A DNA stretch of 64,000 nucleotides from Scatophagus argus (Eukaryota > Chordata > Actinopteri > Scatophagidae): contig NC_058508.1 in the NCBI RefSeq assembly GCF_020382885.2, positions 5,200,055 through 5,264,054 of the forward strand. The letters are read 5' to 3'. The notes under the pieces were generated by a model. It saw only the letters and a list, made by a program, of their open reading frames with translations. It ran no database searches and was not told where the DNA came from. Position 1 is the first letter of the stretch. Each line of letters begins with the position of its first letter. Positions 34,599 through 54,088 of this stretch are shown here, one piece after another. Made by a program: the position numbers and the translations under genes.

Positions 34599-37500
34599 TC
34601 AGCCATCATCATGGACAGGGTGCTGCCTTGACAGGAAGGGTCTTCTATGAGCAGGGATCTCATTCTTGTATTCATTGGCATAGATAGCCACTTTTCCAAT
34701 GTCATCTACTCTGCTCATGGGGCTGTAATCCATAGAGACCCCAGAGTCTGCTGCTGCCATGTAGGTGTACCCAGGGCCTTTGGGCATCCAGACATGGTTT
34801 GGGTACTCAAAACTGGACTGTGACGAAAGGCGACCCGACCCAGAGCTCTGCTGCACAGATCCCAGGTCAGAGTGAGACTCACTCAACACTTGCTTTCTCG
34901 AGGCAAAAAGCACCTCAAGGGGTAAGGTTTCCTCGAGAATATCATCTAGGTGTTCGTCTCTGTGGCGGCTGTTGGCACTGAGGGTGACATAGGCATCCTG
35001 AGACTCCAGCAAAGAGGACTGAGAGCAGGGGATGGGGTTCTGGTGAAGCGCTCGTAAGCGGTCCATCAGCCAGTGGTCATGTGGTGTGGCTCTCCATCCT
35101 TCTGTAAGAACTGAATCACCCCTTTCCAATGGCTCTCTCTTGTCCAGCCCTTCCTTTACATGCTTGTTTTCCTTTCTGCCGGTGGTCAAAGCTCTAGAGG
35201 CCTTGGGTGGCAGAGGCGGTGAAGGCAGTGAGGGGCAAAGGCTGAGCTCTGATAGGATTTCCAGAGGAGAAGGGCATTCTTCTGTGCTAACAAAAGCCGG
35301 TGTTAACCATAAGCCCCCGTTGGTGTGCCCCAACCACTCCTGCACAAAAACACAAAAAAGAAACAGGAAAACTTTGTAAAAGAAATGTCTGGCTTTGACT
35401 TAATTTTCTGAAAAGAAAGAATCCTGACTTTTCCCGTGACACCATGAGGGTGACTTCTGTGCTTTGTAGGAGAAGGTTTTGCACAGATTGGTCACAGATG
35501 CTGAAGGAAACCTTGCAGTCTTTATGAAACACACAAGGACCAGACAAAATGTGAGTTTGTGATGAGCTGAGATGTGTCTTGTATCTTGTTCTTACCTGGA
35601 AGTTCCCACCATAAACAGTAAAAAGGCCTTGGAACTTGCTGTCTGGCGTTGGAATACTTGGCCAAATTTTCTTCACAAGAAAACTGAAAAGAGCAGGAAA
35701 TTAAACAAATAAAATGTTGTCTTTTTGTATTAATCAGTATTGTGAAATTCTGACAGTGGCAACCAAATTATTGTGTGGCTAGTTAATAAACTATCTGTTC
35801 CTGGTTGACTGACCTGCGATGGGACAGGAGCACAGTGAGAGACAGCCCAACCAGGAAGATAGAGATAATAAGAGCCAGGGAAACAATGATGAGGTCAAGT
35901 TCTGGAAGACACAGAATGATCAAGAACAATGAGAACAAAATAAGAAAAAGAAATAAAAACAGTGCGTATCAGATGTTTGCATGTGCTGTAAAAATGTGGG
36001 ACTACATATTCCCTTGCAAGACATACTTTACGCTGCTAGACTGTATACTGCACATGTGAATGAATACTCACCGGCAGGCGGTGTTTCCATGAACACTGGG
36101 TCACTCCAGGCACTCCAATAGCCACTGTAACTAATCCCATCCAGCTTCACACGAACTTGCACCTTATATTTTTTACCTGGCTGCAGGCCTCTCAGGATCA
36201 ACTCTGAGCTGGCTCGTGCCACCTCGACCTGCAAAACAGTCCACAACCCATCAAGACAGATCCAAATGTTCACCTACCATTTAAGAGTCCCGCTGCTTAA
36301 AGCGTTATCCTTCCACTAGCTTATCAGTGCGGTCATGCAGAACCTTAAAATAACCGTCATACCTGCCCCACGTGGCTGTCCGCTGTACTGCAGCTGACCT
36401 CGTACATCATGCTGTCATCCATGTATTTGAGAGGCGGCGGCACCCAGCTGACGTTCAGCTGGCCTTGCTGGTCTGTTCTGCTCACTGTCACATTAGCCGG
36501 GGGGTCCAGAAGAACTGCAGCACAGATAGAAAGGAGGCAGCTTGTTAGGAAGAATTTTGAAGGAAGTCAGGAAAAGACTCTGTCGCACCCTGAAATGCCA
36601 CTCCAGTAACTTTACACACCCTGATGTCACAAGCGTGTTTGTGTGCACAAGTTTCTATTGATTACAGCATTATTTAAACTTAAAGTAGCACATTTTGGCT
36701 ATTTAGCAGGAGTGGAAACAAGCTGTTAACACAAAACTGACACGTTATCATCTTTTAAGTCAATATGGCAAACAAACAGCTTCCCTTTTACACATCCAGC
36801 AGCTATAACATGTTAGCACTCACGCTGGGCAGGCAGTGTACAGTTAGCGTTTAGAGCTTTTTATTTTGGCAAAACTCTGTTTTGGCAGAAAAGAGGCAAC
36901 TGTAATGTGAGCTGTGAGACTGAACAAAAACGTTAAAAAGAGTGAAAGTTGCGAGTCCCAAACACCTAAATAGTAAACTGAAAGATGTTATATTGTATTA
37001 TATATTGGGAATTTAAGAGGCAATAGATGGACTCTTCTAACTGTACTCTTCAGTAGAACATTGAGATAGTGGCAGAGTTCCCAGCAACATAACTTACAAA
37101 CAAGCTCGATAAGAAGGCTCCGATTGTGGATCTGTATTCCCTCTCGATGAATTTGTATGTCCATTTGGACAAACAATTGGGTTTTGTTGAGATGGCAGGC
37201 AAACAACCTCTTCCCGTCCACCACAGGGAGGGCTCTCAATGGGCACCTGCTGCTGTTTTCATTTCTGCTCAGGACAGAGAAAGACAGAAACAATGCGGGT
37301 TCAAAGAGAATTTCAAGTTCCTTGAATGAGAATACTACGAAATCTGAGAGCACTTTGCAGAATTGTACAATTTTGTTTGTGAAGTGATATACTGACCTTT
37401 CATTAAATAACAGCTTCCTAAAACGTTTTTAGGAAGCTTAAATGACTTATTCACTAACCCTGGTTTATGAACCCTGATATAGTTTCATTTGTAGTTGCAA

Positions 37501-38045
37501 GAGAAAAAGGAAAGACAGATTAAAAACTGAATGTCAACTTCAAACAACTGCATATTGACCATATTGTACAATACAAATTTTACTGTTACACTGTCCTATG
37601 GGCCTAGTCAAGGTGACTCACTGATAGGAGTATGTGAAGGAGTACTGATCCAAAGAGCCGGCCCTCTCCTCATCTTCCTCCCAGAAGCACGTGAAGTCTT
37701 TCCTACCTTCCGCAAAGCACTTGGGGTTTTCCGGCTCTTCTTTCAGCATCATAGCCACTGAGGAGAACAGCAGTGTGAGAGCAGCCAAAACGAAATAAAT
37801 AACGTGGTGCACACAACAAATTATTTGAGATTATTTTCGGATCTACCCAACATTTCCATTTGTTTTACTTACTTCAAACTTACAAAAACTTTTTAACTTT
37901 TTTTTTACTTTTAAGTAACAGTAGGCCACGATTGTGTCTTACCTTTTTTGTCGAAACCTCGTGCGCCCCGGACGGTGGAAGGTGTTCGCATGGCGCAGAA
38001 TATCACGTAAAGTGCCAACAGTCGCCTTAGGTGATCACATTTCAT
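34599..38045 (-). CDS. epor: Erythropoietin receptor
   Basis: A class I cytokine receptor that signals through JAK2-STAT5 to drive red-cell production. Eight exons: 37943-38045, 37622-37757, 37098-37264, 36363-36514, 36072-36228, 35814-35901, 35596-35683 and 34599-35339, in phase throughout, giving 543 residues (human 508). A hydrophobic signal peptide follows MKCDHLRR. The extracellular part has two cysteine pairs (KCF...FTCFW and SRCPL...FACHL) and the WSAWS box in exon 5. Exon 6 is the transmembrane helix. Exon 7 has box 1, KKIWPSIPTP, matching the human KIWPGIPSP. The single long last exon is the tail, with tyrosines in DAYVTL, FEYPN, ADSGVSMDYSPM and YANEYKNE. The block around ADSGVSMDYS matches human SDSGISTDYS. 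Other class I receptors fit less well, and synteny supports EPOR. Confidence 0.93.
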
Positions 38046-39370
38046 CCTTCTGTCTTCTCTGTGAACAGAAACACTTTGGCCTTCTGTTGTCCGCGTGCAT
38101 AACTGGAGAACAAACTGCATCAAACGCGCCTGCTGCAGCTCTCGTCGGGGGAGGTTTGTGTTTTTTGTTTAGATACCTTGGATAGCGCAACGCGCCTACG
38201 CGCCTGCTTGTGCCCGATAAGGTGTGTAGAATCGAGCTGTTTACTTTATGTCAAAGGCAGTGAACGAGAGGTGGGGCAAGTGCAGTCTTACAAAACTTTC
38301 TTTACTCTCTCGTTGATGGGCGGGAATCACGCGCTCATTGGTGTTTACACTTCTGCTGCTGTGAGTGAGGAAGTGATGGTTGGACTTGGGCCGTGCGTAA
38401 AAGCGAAACGATACAAACGATAGATAGATGGATAGATGGATAGATAGATAGATAGATAGATAGATATAGTGCCACTCTGCACGGGAAGGGAAAGACGAAG
38501 AATGAAAATCATAAATAAAATAAAATAACCAAATAATGATTTGATTATTATATCTTGGCCACCTGTCTCGTGGGTGAGTTGCAGCTCAGAGCCAGGAGTT
38601 CAAACTGAGCCCCTGGCTGGGCCCGGGCCACTAGAATCCCTGCATGTGCCCGAGTAACGTAAAACCACAGAGTACTCACACACCTAAGAAGCAGACCTAA
38701 ACGGTTTCTTATCTGCTCGCTGCACTCACATGTTTTCTTCGCTCGACCAGCATTATCAGAGCTGCAGACGCCTCTGTTTCTTCACCCATGATAAGTAGCC
38801 CCAGGGGGCGTGGCAGCCCATCCCCGTCAGTTTAAATGCAATCAAACTTTTCTTTTTTTTTTACATCACGTGAACGGGGAGAGGACAACCTGTTCCCAGT
38901 GAAATGCGCACTGATGTAAAGAAAAATTGCTTTGCGGTCACGTGACGACTCTCAGCAACAGATGAGCGCATCTTTGAACTCGCTTTGTTAAACTCAGGTC
39001 CACATCAGCCAGTTTAGTGAAAATGAAACTGCAGATAAGTTTGAAGGTATTAGGAGGCCCTGCAAAGGGAAGGTGACTGTGTCTTACTGACCACGATGGC
39101 AGGAAGAGGAGGATGAGGAAATCTGTATTGTTGTGGAGGACAATGGCAGAGTGTGGTTTCTCTGCTTCTTCAGATAAAACGTGGGGGGGGGGACAGCCCT
39201 GGTCTTATGTTTTGGGGTTAAGAGGTAGGATGCATGGTCATAAATTACTCGTCAGATGCTGCTGTCACCACAAACACGCCCCAGTCGTGTTGTAAGACTG
39301 GACACCTTGTGACTGATTTGTAAAAGGAACCAAAGACAATGATGGATAATTATCTCTCCCCTTTTTGTAA
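38046..39370. other. epor upstream region and intergenic DNA
   Basis: Immediately upstream of the epor start is a moderately GC-rich stretch (38100-38220), probably 5' UTR and promoter. A (GATA)n-type microsatellite follows at 38419-38467. No gene is recognised between about 38470 and 39370. Confidence 0.4.
38419..38467. repeat. (GATA)n/(GATG)n microsatellite
   Basis: Roughly twelve tetranucleotide copies, mostly GATA with scattered GATG variants, upstream of epor. Confidence 0.9.
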
Positions 39371-42300
39371 TGAATATATTCTTTATTTTCATATACACAT
39401 TTCAACACACTCAATTTATTCTTGTTTATAAGATGCATTATTTTTTTTTTTTGCAAGGCTTCCATCCAACACATTCAGAGCCTAAAATAAAAGGGTTCCA
39501 GTGATCAGATCTTCTTTCTTTCAGAAAGCAAACAATCAGTAACGCAAGACATAAAAACAGATTGTTAACACAGAAAAGAAAAGAGCTCCCCCCAGTCTAA
39601 CAGCTCTGGATGCTACACACTTGTTTGTACAAAAGCATCAACAGTTTTTCATCAAGGAGAGGTGGGGAGGAAGTGGTTAAAATTCAATACCAGTGGACAG
39701 TTCAGCACAACTGTGCCTATGGTGCGAGTTTAGCACATTCAACGCGTATTCAAGCGGCAGCCACTACTGCAAGCTCCTTTAGTGAAACTACCTCAGATAT
39801 TATACCTCTGCATTCCATTTAAATACACCGCAAACCTGCGCAGTGCACTGTACGCAAATGCTGTAATACAAACGTAGTGTTATGAGTCAGTGACCAAGCA
39901 CACAGCCTCCTTATGTTAAACCCCAACATTAGATGATAGTATCAGCTATCTGATAATCTCTACCACTATCATGCAGCACACACTGGCAGGAGAAATAACT
40001 GACCACGGGCTTATACAATAGCAGGGAGCGAGCTATCCACCAGCTGCGACCAAACCTCTGTGCTGTGCAGAACGACGACGAGCTTTGGCATGGCAACGTG
40101 AGGCTGCTCTCATGCTTCAGAGGTTATGGGTAATAGTATCTGTCAGCCATTAGTCAGCACGTGGATGGTGATGGTGAAATGGCACTGTATATAAAAACTA
40201 ACAGAAAATAATAACCAAAAAATGTCTTCTTTATTATTTTTTTTCCATTCCTGCTTTATGAATCAGGATGGTTTTCAGCAGGGGGAGGTTGTCTGTTCTG
40301 AAATACCAAAGTAGTAGAAAGGAATTAAAAAAGCTTTTTAATGTTCATCAAGAAGAAAGGAGATATAACCCCATTTTGTTTACTTCACTGACAGGACGAG
40401 ATATTACAGTAATGGGATATAAAGTGACACGGGTTCTTTTAAATAACATTCTGCACCAGACAGTTGCTGTTTTAATAGTGACAACAGCACAGTTAAAGCC
40501 TATACTTCGCTTTCTCAGAGATCAGTGTTCTTCCCTTTCTGAGTACACACGCACACACGCTGCGCTGCCCCACAAAACAGTCATTATGTCAGTAACAAAA
40601 CAACAGGAAAAGAAAAATAATCAAGCACTTTGTAAATACTCGGTTATTAAGCATAGTAGGTTTGCCATGCCAACTGTTCTGCCATGCTGCAGTTGGGGGA
40701 GCAGTGTGTCCATGTGTGTGTTATATGTGTCATGATGAATAATGTGTGCGTGAATGAAAGCGTTGAAGAAAGAGCAACACAAAGGGGTGAGCGAGGACAT
40801 GCAACAAGGCAGGTCACGTGACCAATACAAGTGTGAGACGACTTCCTCGTGGAAGAGGCTCAACATGTAGCAGCAGCACAGCCGTCCAGCCGTCTCTGCA
40901 TCAGTGCTTAAGAAACGGCCTCTGAGAAGCACTGAGGGATGCAGAGGGATGCACAAGACTGCTGCATCAAGATTCAGCTGAAGATAAGGTTCATTATGAC
41001 ATTCTGTTGGGAGGTTTTTTGTTTGTTTTTGTTTTGACATTTTGATCTGTGTTTCAGTGTCATAATAAGTGATGGATGAGACACAGACCTCAGAATCTCA
41101 CCACAGAGAAATCATCCATGTTCAGGAAGGCATTACCAAAGAAAGTGTGTTTATTTTCCCGACGGCACTTCATTTGGCTGCGCTTTACTGATATGTGTCC
41201 ATATTTAAAGAAATCTAGGGACAACAGACATTCTGACTGTGTTCAACATTCGATGGAAAATGACTGAAGATGGGGAAGACTGACACCATTCTTATATCTG
41301 CACAGTAAATATGATGTTACTACAAGAAGTCAGCTTGTCTCAACTTCGGGGGTGAAAGCTAACCTAGCCCTGTCCAAAGTCAACTGAATTCTAGTCCTAT
41401 CATTTATCATTGGTTTATGTGTCTTTGTGCTAAGCTAAGCTATCTGGCTTCTGGCTGTAGATTCATGTGTAGCATATGGATATAAGCATGGCACCAATTA
41501 TGTAATCAAACTCTTCAGAAGAAAGCAAATAAGCGTATTTGACCACACTATTCCTTTATGCCTTGAAACGCTCAGCATGTTTTGTTTGAGAAAGACACAC
41601 AACAGATTCATCCTTCTCTCCTTCAATCAGTCAGGAGCATGAAGCTTCCCAGACTAGACTGGACAAGAACACTCTGAACTGTCATCTATTCATCCACTGA
41701 AAATCACTTTCTGAATAAAAATGAGGCGAAAAACAAATCATGATAAACAAAGACATGACTCATTTTGTTTCTACAGTACAATATGTTTTAAGTGGCTTCT
41801 CAAGAAAGACAATCAGATCTTATGTATGCCTCCCGACAGTAACTTATCTTAAGACCTGTAGTCTGCATTTGGGAGGCTAACTGTTATCATCTTTGTAAAA
41901 CTAAGCCAACTTTAACGTAGTATTCAGTAAACTACACAGCGAACCATACCACATGTACAATATGAATCTCAAATAAAAGAATGAATGTCTACAGTACGAG
42001 CCATTTACAGACACTATTTGGCATCACTAGCTTCTAGCTCTCTGCACACATTTTTGGCTCAGAAATGGAAGCTGCTGAACAAATGTCTCAGACAGTACAT
42101 TTAAAATGCTAAAGGGGCAGCAGTGATAAAGGTGGTTAATGTGATGGGTGGAGGGAGGACAGAGCTGACTGAGTGAGCCTCTTTAAGGGCAAAGACAGAA
42201 ACAAAGGTCTGGAGAGGAGAGGGGTCTGACAGAACTGATGAAGATAATTTCAGCTGGTTGTCCATTGGTTCGTGCTGCGCTGTGTGGACAAAGCAGAGAT

Positions 42301-42446
42301 GGGCGGTGATAGAGCAACAAGAGGGCAAGAGGCGCGGTGCTTTCCATGGTTGAGGCACAGAGAAGGAGTTGGTCTTAATGTTATGAGTGTGAGTGTGAGT
42401 GTGTGTGTGCGTGTGTGTTGGGAGACTTGGTAAGAAGGCAGGTGGT
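39371..42446 (-). other. Probable long rab3d 3' UTR
   Basis: No coding exon is recognised between the rab3d stop and about 39371. A minus-strand AATAAA (plus-strand TTTATT near 39380) could mark the transcript end, which would give a 3' UTR of about 3 kb. This region also includes the repeat at 41330-41558 and a GTGAGTGTGA-type simple repeat at about 42383-42420. Confidence 0.35.
41330..41558 (-). mobile_element. Teleost interspersed repeat (AAATACGCTTATTTGC family), minus
   Basis: The reverse strand reads TCAAATACGCTTATTTGC, then TGAATCTACAGCCAGAAGCC and TAGCTTAGCTTAGCACAAAG. These are landmarks of a widespread, unclassified fish repeat that is also present in the opposite orientation at 51965-52330. 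Confidence 0.55.
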
Positions 42447-48140
<5,694 letters not shown>

Positions 48141-51100
48141 CTAGAGACGAAGGCAAAGGAGAAACCAACATGAGTAATGAACCTAACATACAACATCTGC
48201 TGCCATGACTGCAATCAGTCTCTGAACTTGGCTGTTTACAAGGAGGCAATTTAAGATTATTTTAATCATTGTTTTAAAATATATCACTCAAGCAACCCAA
48301 GGTGCTCAAGGAGCTTTAAACCACATTTCATGGTCTCCACCACTGAATACAATAGGTTTCAGTGAGTCACCATGTGAACTCAGTGTAGCACCTCAGTCTG
48401 CTGAAATATATCAAGTATATAGTATATGACAGGTGGAGAAAGGTCAAGGAGGAGGATTTAGCAGCTAAAGAGACAAATATTTCCCTCAGGAGTTGGTGGA
48501 GACCAAAAACAGAGATACAATGAATACTGGACTTGAAAATCCTGATGATGATGATGATAATGATGTATATGACAGCTATATGCATTAAATAAACAACTGT
48601 TTGCCAACAAGTTCACCATATCAACTTAAAAGATATCTCATTGCTGTGTTAACAGTTTGTTCCTGCTGTTAATTATCTTTTGATGCATGTAAGCTTGTAA
48701 GTGACATAACCTAATTCAGCCTGCAGTATCTTTGATCTATAGCAGGTGTTGAAGACACTAAGAAAGTATGGCAATATGCTAAAGGGGAGAAGGGGGAGGG
48801 GGGAAGACAACTAACAAGCAGAACAAGTCATAATGTAAAGTATTTGAAAGTATTTGAAGTTGAGTGCTTTATGAGGAATGAAATGCTTTCAACACATTTG
48901 TCAGGCATAAAAGATTCACACAATGCATTTTGGAGTGTAAAACTGAAGGTAAACAAATCTCATTTGTTTACAAGAAAACTCCACAGTGCATCTTTAGTCC
49001 CACCTCATTGATTACTGTTTCCTGTTTTTATTGGACTGATCAGCTGCACTGGAATATAACAGAGGTTACAAAGTGTACTTGTTATTGATCTGCTACTGAA
49101 TCAAAGTTTGGCCAGATGTTAGTGAAACCCATCTGTGATCAATGTGATGTTATAACTCCATTAAAAAGCTTTGTAATCAATATGAAAACCATAACAGTGA
49201 GATAAAGTTTAGAATGATGACCACTCCAGCCTATAAATTCTGGGAAGCAATACCATCTGTCCATCTGCCTCGTTGTAACCATTCATCTCAGCGTAATCTC
49301 TCCTGAGGGCAGGTGTGAGATTACCTGCCATTAAGGCCTTTAGTGTCAGTCATTCAAACAGTGGGAGGAGGGAGGCCATGTGTATCCCTCCAAACACACA
49401 CACACAGAGCTGATCAATCAGTGTGGCTCAGCCCTGCCTCTCTCTGCTGAGACTCGTCTCCGTGGAGACCCGACTGGGACTCAGCTGCCAGCAAGACCCA
49501 TTAGTGGTCAAAGCAGCCAGTTCCCTCGGCTTTTAACTGGGCAGATGGAGGTTTCCAGAGCAGGATACAGATATCTATCACACTTCACAACGGGAAGGAG
49601 GAGAAGCTCAATACTAAAAAATTAGAGAAGCCTGGCAACATCATTTACTGTGCGCAATCTCATGATAATCACAGTGAAAGGTGTGCGGGTATACGCGCAC
49701 ACAGCTGTGTTTCTAAAAGAACTAATTCAGAGTAGAACTGAGTGCAGTACACAAGGAAACTCCACTCACCTCATTACTCATGAATTATTTAATATGCGCA
49801 ACAAGAAAATGTTTTGTTGCTGTCTTATGAAATCACCATAAGCCCGAGACTTACTGAAAGCCACGCAATGTTGAAACATTTAAAATGTTATTAACCGACT
49901 TATAGTTCAAGTAAATGAAAAGTCTTAATTGTTTCGTATTCTGTTGAGTAGTACTGCATGAAGCAGGCTTTCTACACAGACAGTACCACCTGTGCAATCT
50001 TGTGTGCTGGTTAAAAATAATGCAATATTCTTTCACAACTTTACTTCACTGCTGTGTCTAAAGCTTAGGTACACAATCTATGAACACAGTCCCTTCAGAC
50101 CAAAGAGGGTTCTCTGGGTGTTACATAAAAAGCCTGTGTTAATCTCTCCAGACACTGGCTGTGAAATCCTGATTCATATGAAGCCTGTGCTTTGTAAGGA
50201 TCCCCAAGGAGTTTGTTGGATACTTACAGCTCCCATAGCATGAATACCACCCACTCAAAAAATGATACCATTTTCTTCTTTCAACTTTTCCATCAGCTCA
50301 GCTTAAGCCTGAGGTAAAACCAGTCACATGTCTGTCATGTTGACTGTGCAGCTCAAAATGTCTTTAGGCAAATCACTAAGCTCATACAGTCTGTAAAGAT
50401 ATTCCTTGAACGATGTTCTCTTCACATAAAGTACATGATTTACATTGTGTCTTGTCGTGGGCGGTGTAGTTTAATTGGTGGGTATCAACTGAATATTTAA
50501 ATAAATTGTAAGAAACACACAACACCAGTTCAAAGAAATACGACTAACTGCGATTATAAAGGCCTCTTGATTCACATAAAAATGTTTGGGAGTAAGCAGT
50601 AAGACAATGTAGAGCAACAATGCACAGCAAGGACAGCATAACCAGGTCCTACTGAGCAGCTGTGAGGACTTTGTTAAGGGGCCACACATCAGCACCTGCA
50701 ATAATATCAGGACAGTCATCTCTGAGAGAACAGACATCCTCCATGTACTGAGGATAGTCATTTCCTGAGCTGCAGCATGGAGGAGAATGGCAGCTCCTTT
50801 ATGGCACAGTGAGAGAAGCATTATCTCCTGCAAAATAAATAAAAGGCCACTGCGGTGAATGGGGCCATATGATGGTGCAGCCAGGTGCCTCAGCTGGCAC
50901 TGTTTGCTGAGCCAGGAGCCAGCAGCGTGTCTGACCCGCAGAAAATGACCGGTATTGATTAGCTGGCAGCTGTCACATCAGTTGTTTCATTAGGGACAAA
51001 GACTGAAATGCAAACACTGATGGGCGATAAAGGCTAGGACACGGGTTTTATTCCAAACATCCTTAGCATATGCAACAATAGCGTAGCAAACAAAAACAAA

Positions 51101-51241
51101 ATGAGAAAAACCCTAACATTAGCTATCGTAAACCTGTTAACGTACATAAAATCAAACATGTAACTTTACCCTGAGTTAAGGATTCAGACAAGAAGGAAGG
51201 CAGGAAAAACTCGCCGGTCGCATCAACTTAAACAAACTTAC
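48141..51241 (-). other. rab3d intron 1 (5' non-coding)
   Basis: DNA between the ATG exon and the probable first non-coding exon. No coding exon, RNA gene or intact mobile element is recognised. Confidence 0.55.
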
Positions 51242-51540
51242 CTTCTTGCGGAAGAAAGCAAATGTTCAACTCGGTTCTGCTCTCTGTCAGTAATAACGCT
51301 GCCGTCGTCCGTCCGGCGCTGAGATGCCGGCTAAAGTCGCCTTCGAAAGTAGAGCAACACCTGAAATATCCTATTTGTGCTCCAGCAAACAGCACCAGCA
51401 GTCGAGTCTGCTTTCCTTCCTTTTTCAGACTCCTATTTTTTTTTTTTCAGCCCCGTTTCTTCAGACTTCAGCGGCTCCCGGATCTCGTTTGAGTGTTGAA
51501 CGCTAGCTGGAACTCCCTCCCTCTCCGTCACGGAGTTACT
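51242..51540 (-). promoter_or_regulatory. rab3d 5' non-coding exon and promoter region
   Basis: On the minus strand TTCCGCAAGAAG is followed by the donor GTAAGTTTG, giving an exon edge at 51242. The DNA up to about 51600 is the most GC-rich of this neighbourhood, with CCTCCCTCTCCGTCACGG near 51514-51531, consistent with a promoter. The transcription start is not determined. Confidence 0.5.
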
Positions 51541-53463
51541 GCGGATACCGAAGCTGCCGCCCTTGAGCTGTGCCAGCGTGCACAGCTCGAGAGGAGGGCT
51601 GGTCTCAGAGTGTGCGCACTACACTAAGGCACACACACCCTACAGCAGCACAACGAGTTTTATTAAGTCTCCCAGCATCCTGAACACACCACAAGTGTAT
51701 CAAATAGTTTGCAAGAGTTATATTTCTTCTACACAAATTTTATTATTACTCTGGTGTTTTGTTTGAAAAGTATAGTTATTAGACATGTTCCTTGGTGGTT
51801 CCTTGGTGACTTTATTACATATTAGATATTTTTTCACTTCACTTGTATCATTCTTTTAGTGTTCCTATCAGCAGGGAAGGATTAACCTCCCAGGAGACCT
51901 CTGGGTAAAAATGCGTTATGGCCTCCTTTTCAGCCCCTATTCCCCCCCCTTGTCCTTTTATGTTTAAAGGAAAAGTTCATCACTGTAGTAAATACGGTCA
52001 TTTTACTTTGTTCTAGAGAGTTACATAAGAAACTAATAACATTCTCACTCTCTGTAGCAACAGCTATTATGAAACAACTTCCAGTGGCTATTAGCCTAGC
52101 TTAGCATAAAGATTAGAAATGGAAAAACAGCAAACAGAAAGACAGCCGGGTTCTGTCCAAAGGCAACAAATCTGCCTAACAGCACCCCTAAAGTTCACTG
52201 ATTAACATGTTATATCTCGCTTGTTTAATCCATACAATTAAGGTAGTGTAAAAATGACACATTGTGATTTTACAAAGAGTGATGTGCCAGACAAGCGTAT
52301 TTCTTGACAGGTTGAACTAAATTACAAAATTGTCTCTGCTGTTTGACTGGGTGAAAGAAAGGTAAGAGGAAATCAGGACAAGACTCACAACATGTTAGTG
52401 TACACATTAAACAAGTGATATAATAAGTTTTAGAGTCCTGTCTGATGGATTTTCAACAGCCTGAAGGTAGCTCTTTACCCCCATGTCCAGTCACTGGGCT
52501 AACCTGGCAAACCCACTGCTACACGAGTAGGCCTCACAGGCCTACTGGAAATATCAATCATTTGATATAGCCTGACTCTGAGTAAGGATGCAATTTATTG
52601 TGTTTTCCACAGTGTCAAACTAATTCTTTATTACCCATCAAATCAACACACAAACCAACACAAATCAGTTAAATAGCCACAAAATAATTGCCACAGAGTG
52701 AACTGAGGTAACTGCATCCTTCAGGATCATGGACCAAGGACATCTTGCTATCAGTTAAATTTATTAAGTCAAATTAATCTGCTAAGTCGGTTTTTATCAT
52801 AACAAAAATCCCTTGCCTCATGTCACCTTACATAAAATGAAGTGGTTGCCCATATACAGTTTTAAAATGTTATGGAAAAAGACAGAGTTGGTATCGGATC
52901 TGATTCACTGAGTTTAGGTGGGCTGGTATCAGGACAGAAAAAGTCCAGTAGGTGCATCCCATAGTGTATTCCTCACCTTTACAGTATTCCTATAAAAAGT
53001 TAGGACTTTGAATCGATCAGACAAATACAAATTAGGTCTACATTTCTACATTAAAGATGACTGAATAAAACACCTTGAGACTTCCAGACTCATAATTAAT
53101 TTAACACACTATAATACTGCAGGGCTGCTCTGCAGTATTACTGGAGCTCCAAATAATGGTCCCTGAACTAGCAGCAGCCTATGTTCAGAGTGCTGCAGTG
53201 ATTCTTTCTCGTACATAAAAAGCACACAAATTCATTTCCTTGTGTGGGTCAAAAATGAAGAAAGATGGTCAAACTAGTCTGGGACAAGTTCTCAGCACTT
53301 CTTGTTGCGTCTCTACTTCCTCGTGTTTTTACTTTCCACACCCATTCTGCACACTCATGTCAGTAATTTGCTGATCCAAAGAACTTACACATTGCTATAC
53401 AGGCCACCTCCAAAAACCTATTGAGGAAATAAAAAATTCACTTGAGATCACTCTCCAAGGACG
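51541..53463. other. Intergenic with one interspersed repeat
   Basis: The DNA between the rab3d promoter and the candidate gene at 53464 holds the repeat at 51965-52330. No coding exon is recognised elsewhere. Confidence 0.4.
51965..52330 (+). mobile_element. Teleost interspersed repeat (TAGCTTAGCATAAAG family), plus
   Basis: Landmarks are AAAGGAAAAGTTCATCACTG, CCTAGCTTAGCATAAAGATT, TTCTGTCCAAAGGCAACAAA and AACATGTTATATCTCGCTTG. All are familiar from a common unclassified fish repeat, probably a non-autonomous DNA transposon. It is the same family as 41330-41558 in reverse. Confidence 0.65.
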
Positions 53464-54088
53464 CTATTGCGAAATGAGGAGATAAGCCTCTTCTTTGGTT
53501 AAACAGGTTTTATTTCCTGGTGCTACTGCAGAGAGCAACTTGACAGCCATGGGACGGCCTGAGAGATTCACGTGTGGTTGATATCCTTCCTCAAGACACT
53601 CGGGCTTACTTCTTTGTGCTTTTCTAAGCTGATAACAAGGCGTGTTAATGCAATGTCTGCAAGATAAAACAGTGTGCAGCATTAATTCTTCCACACTGTA
53701 TTTTTGTTAACTAGAATGCAAGAAAATTTAAACTCGTCTCATTAAATGATCACTGAATTTCTGATCAGAGACGGAGAAGTCATCTTAAAAAGGGCAAGAT
53801 AAATTGCATTTGGGAAAACATCATCCTTTTACTTTCAGTCCATTTCTTTTCATATTGAAATGACTCCATTATAATCCATTAGCACTGATATTGTAGCTGG
53901 AACAGGGACAGTGCATCTCTCATCCTGTAGCTGGCAGGCAAAGCAGTGGTCTCTGCATTCAAGGCTGGTCCTCTCAAAACCTCATGTGCGTCACTGGTAA
54001 TTAAATTAAAACCTTCCCCTTCCAAATCCAGGCACTGTTTGCTGTGTCTGGGTTCACTCATCAGTTTGAATCCATTAAACAACAGCAT
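53464..54088 (-). CDS. Unrecognised two-exon candidate gene, about 131 residues
   Basis: I do not recognise this protein. The last exon, 53464-53656, follows a good acceptor (TTTTATCTTGCAG) and stays open to a TAG, with a hydrophilic then mildly hydrophobic end (AVKLLSAVAPGNKTC...EEAYLLIS). An upstream exon, 53886-54088, from an ATG with A at -3, is open for 67 codons plus 2 nt. Its phase matches the acceptor exactly, giving 131 residues starting MLLFNGFKLMSEPRHS. The donor at 53884-53885 (CA|GTGCTA) is weak, so the join could be wrong and more exons may exist upstream. There is no signal peptide or clear domain. It sits between rab3d and tmem205, both also on the minus strand. Confidence 0.4.

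Noticed and set aside
35287-35676. Single 129-codon minus-strand frame spanning epor exon 7 and its intron
   Set aside because: Only 35596-35683 is exon. The rest is intron 7, because the GTAAGA donor at 35595 and the acceptor before EWLGH join the epor frame.
40268-40735. Open frame of 155 codons, plus strand
   Set aside because: It lies in the probable rab3d 3' UTR, has no recognisable domain and no splice context.
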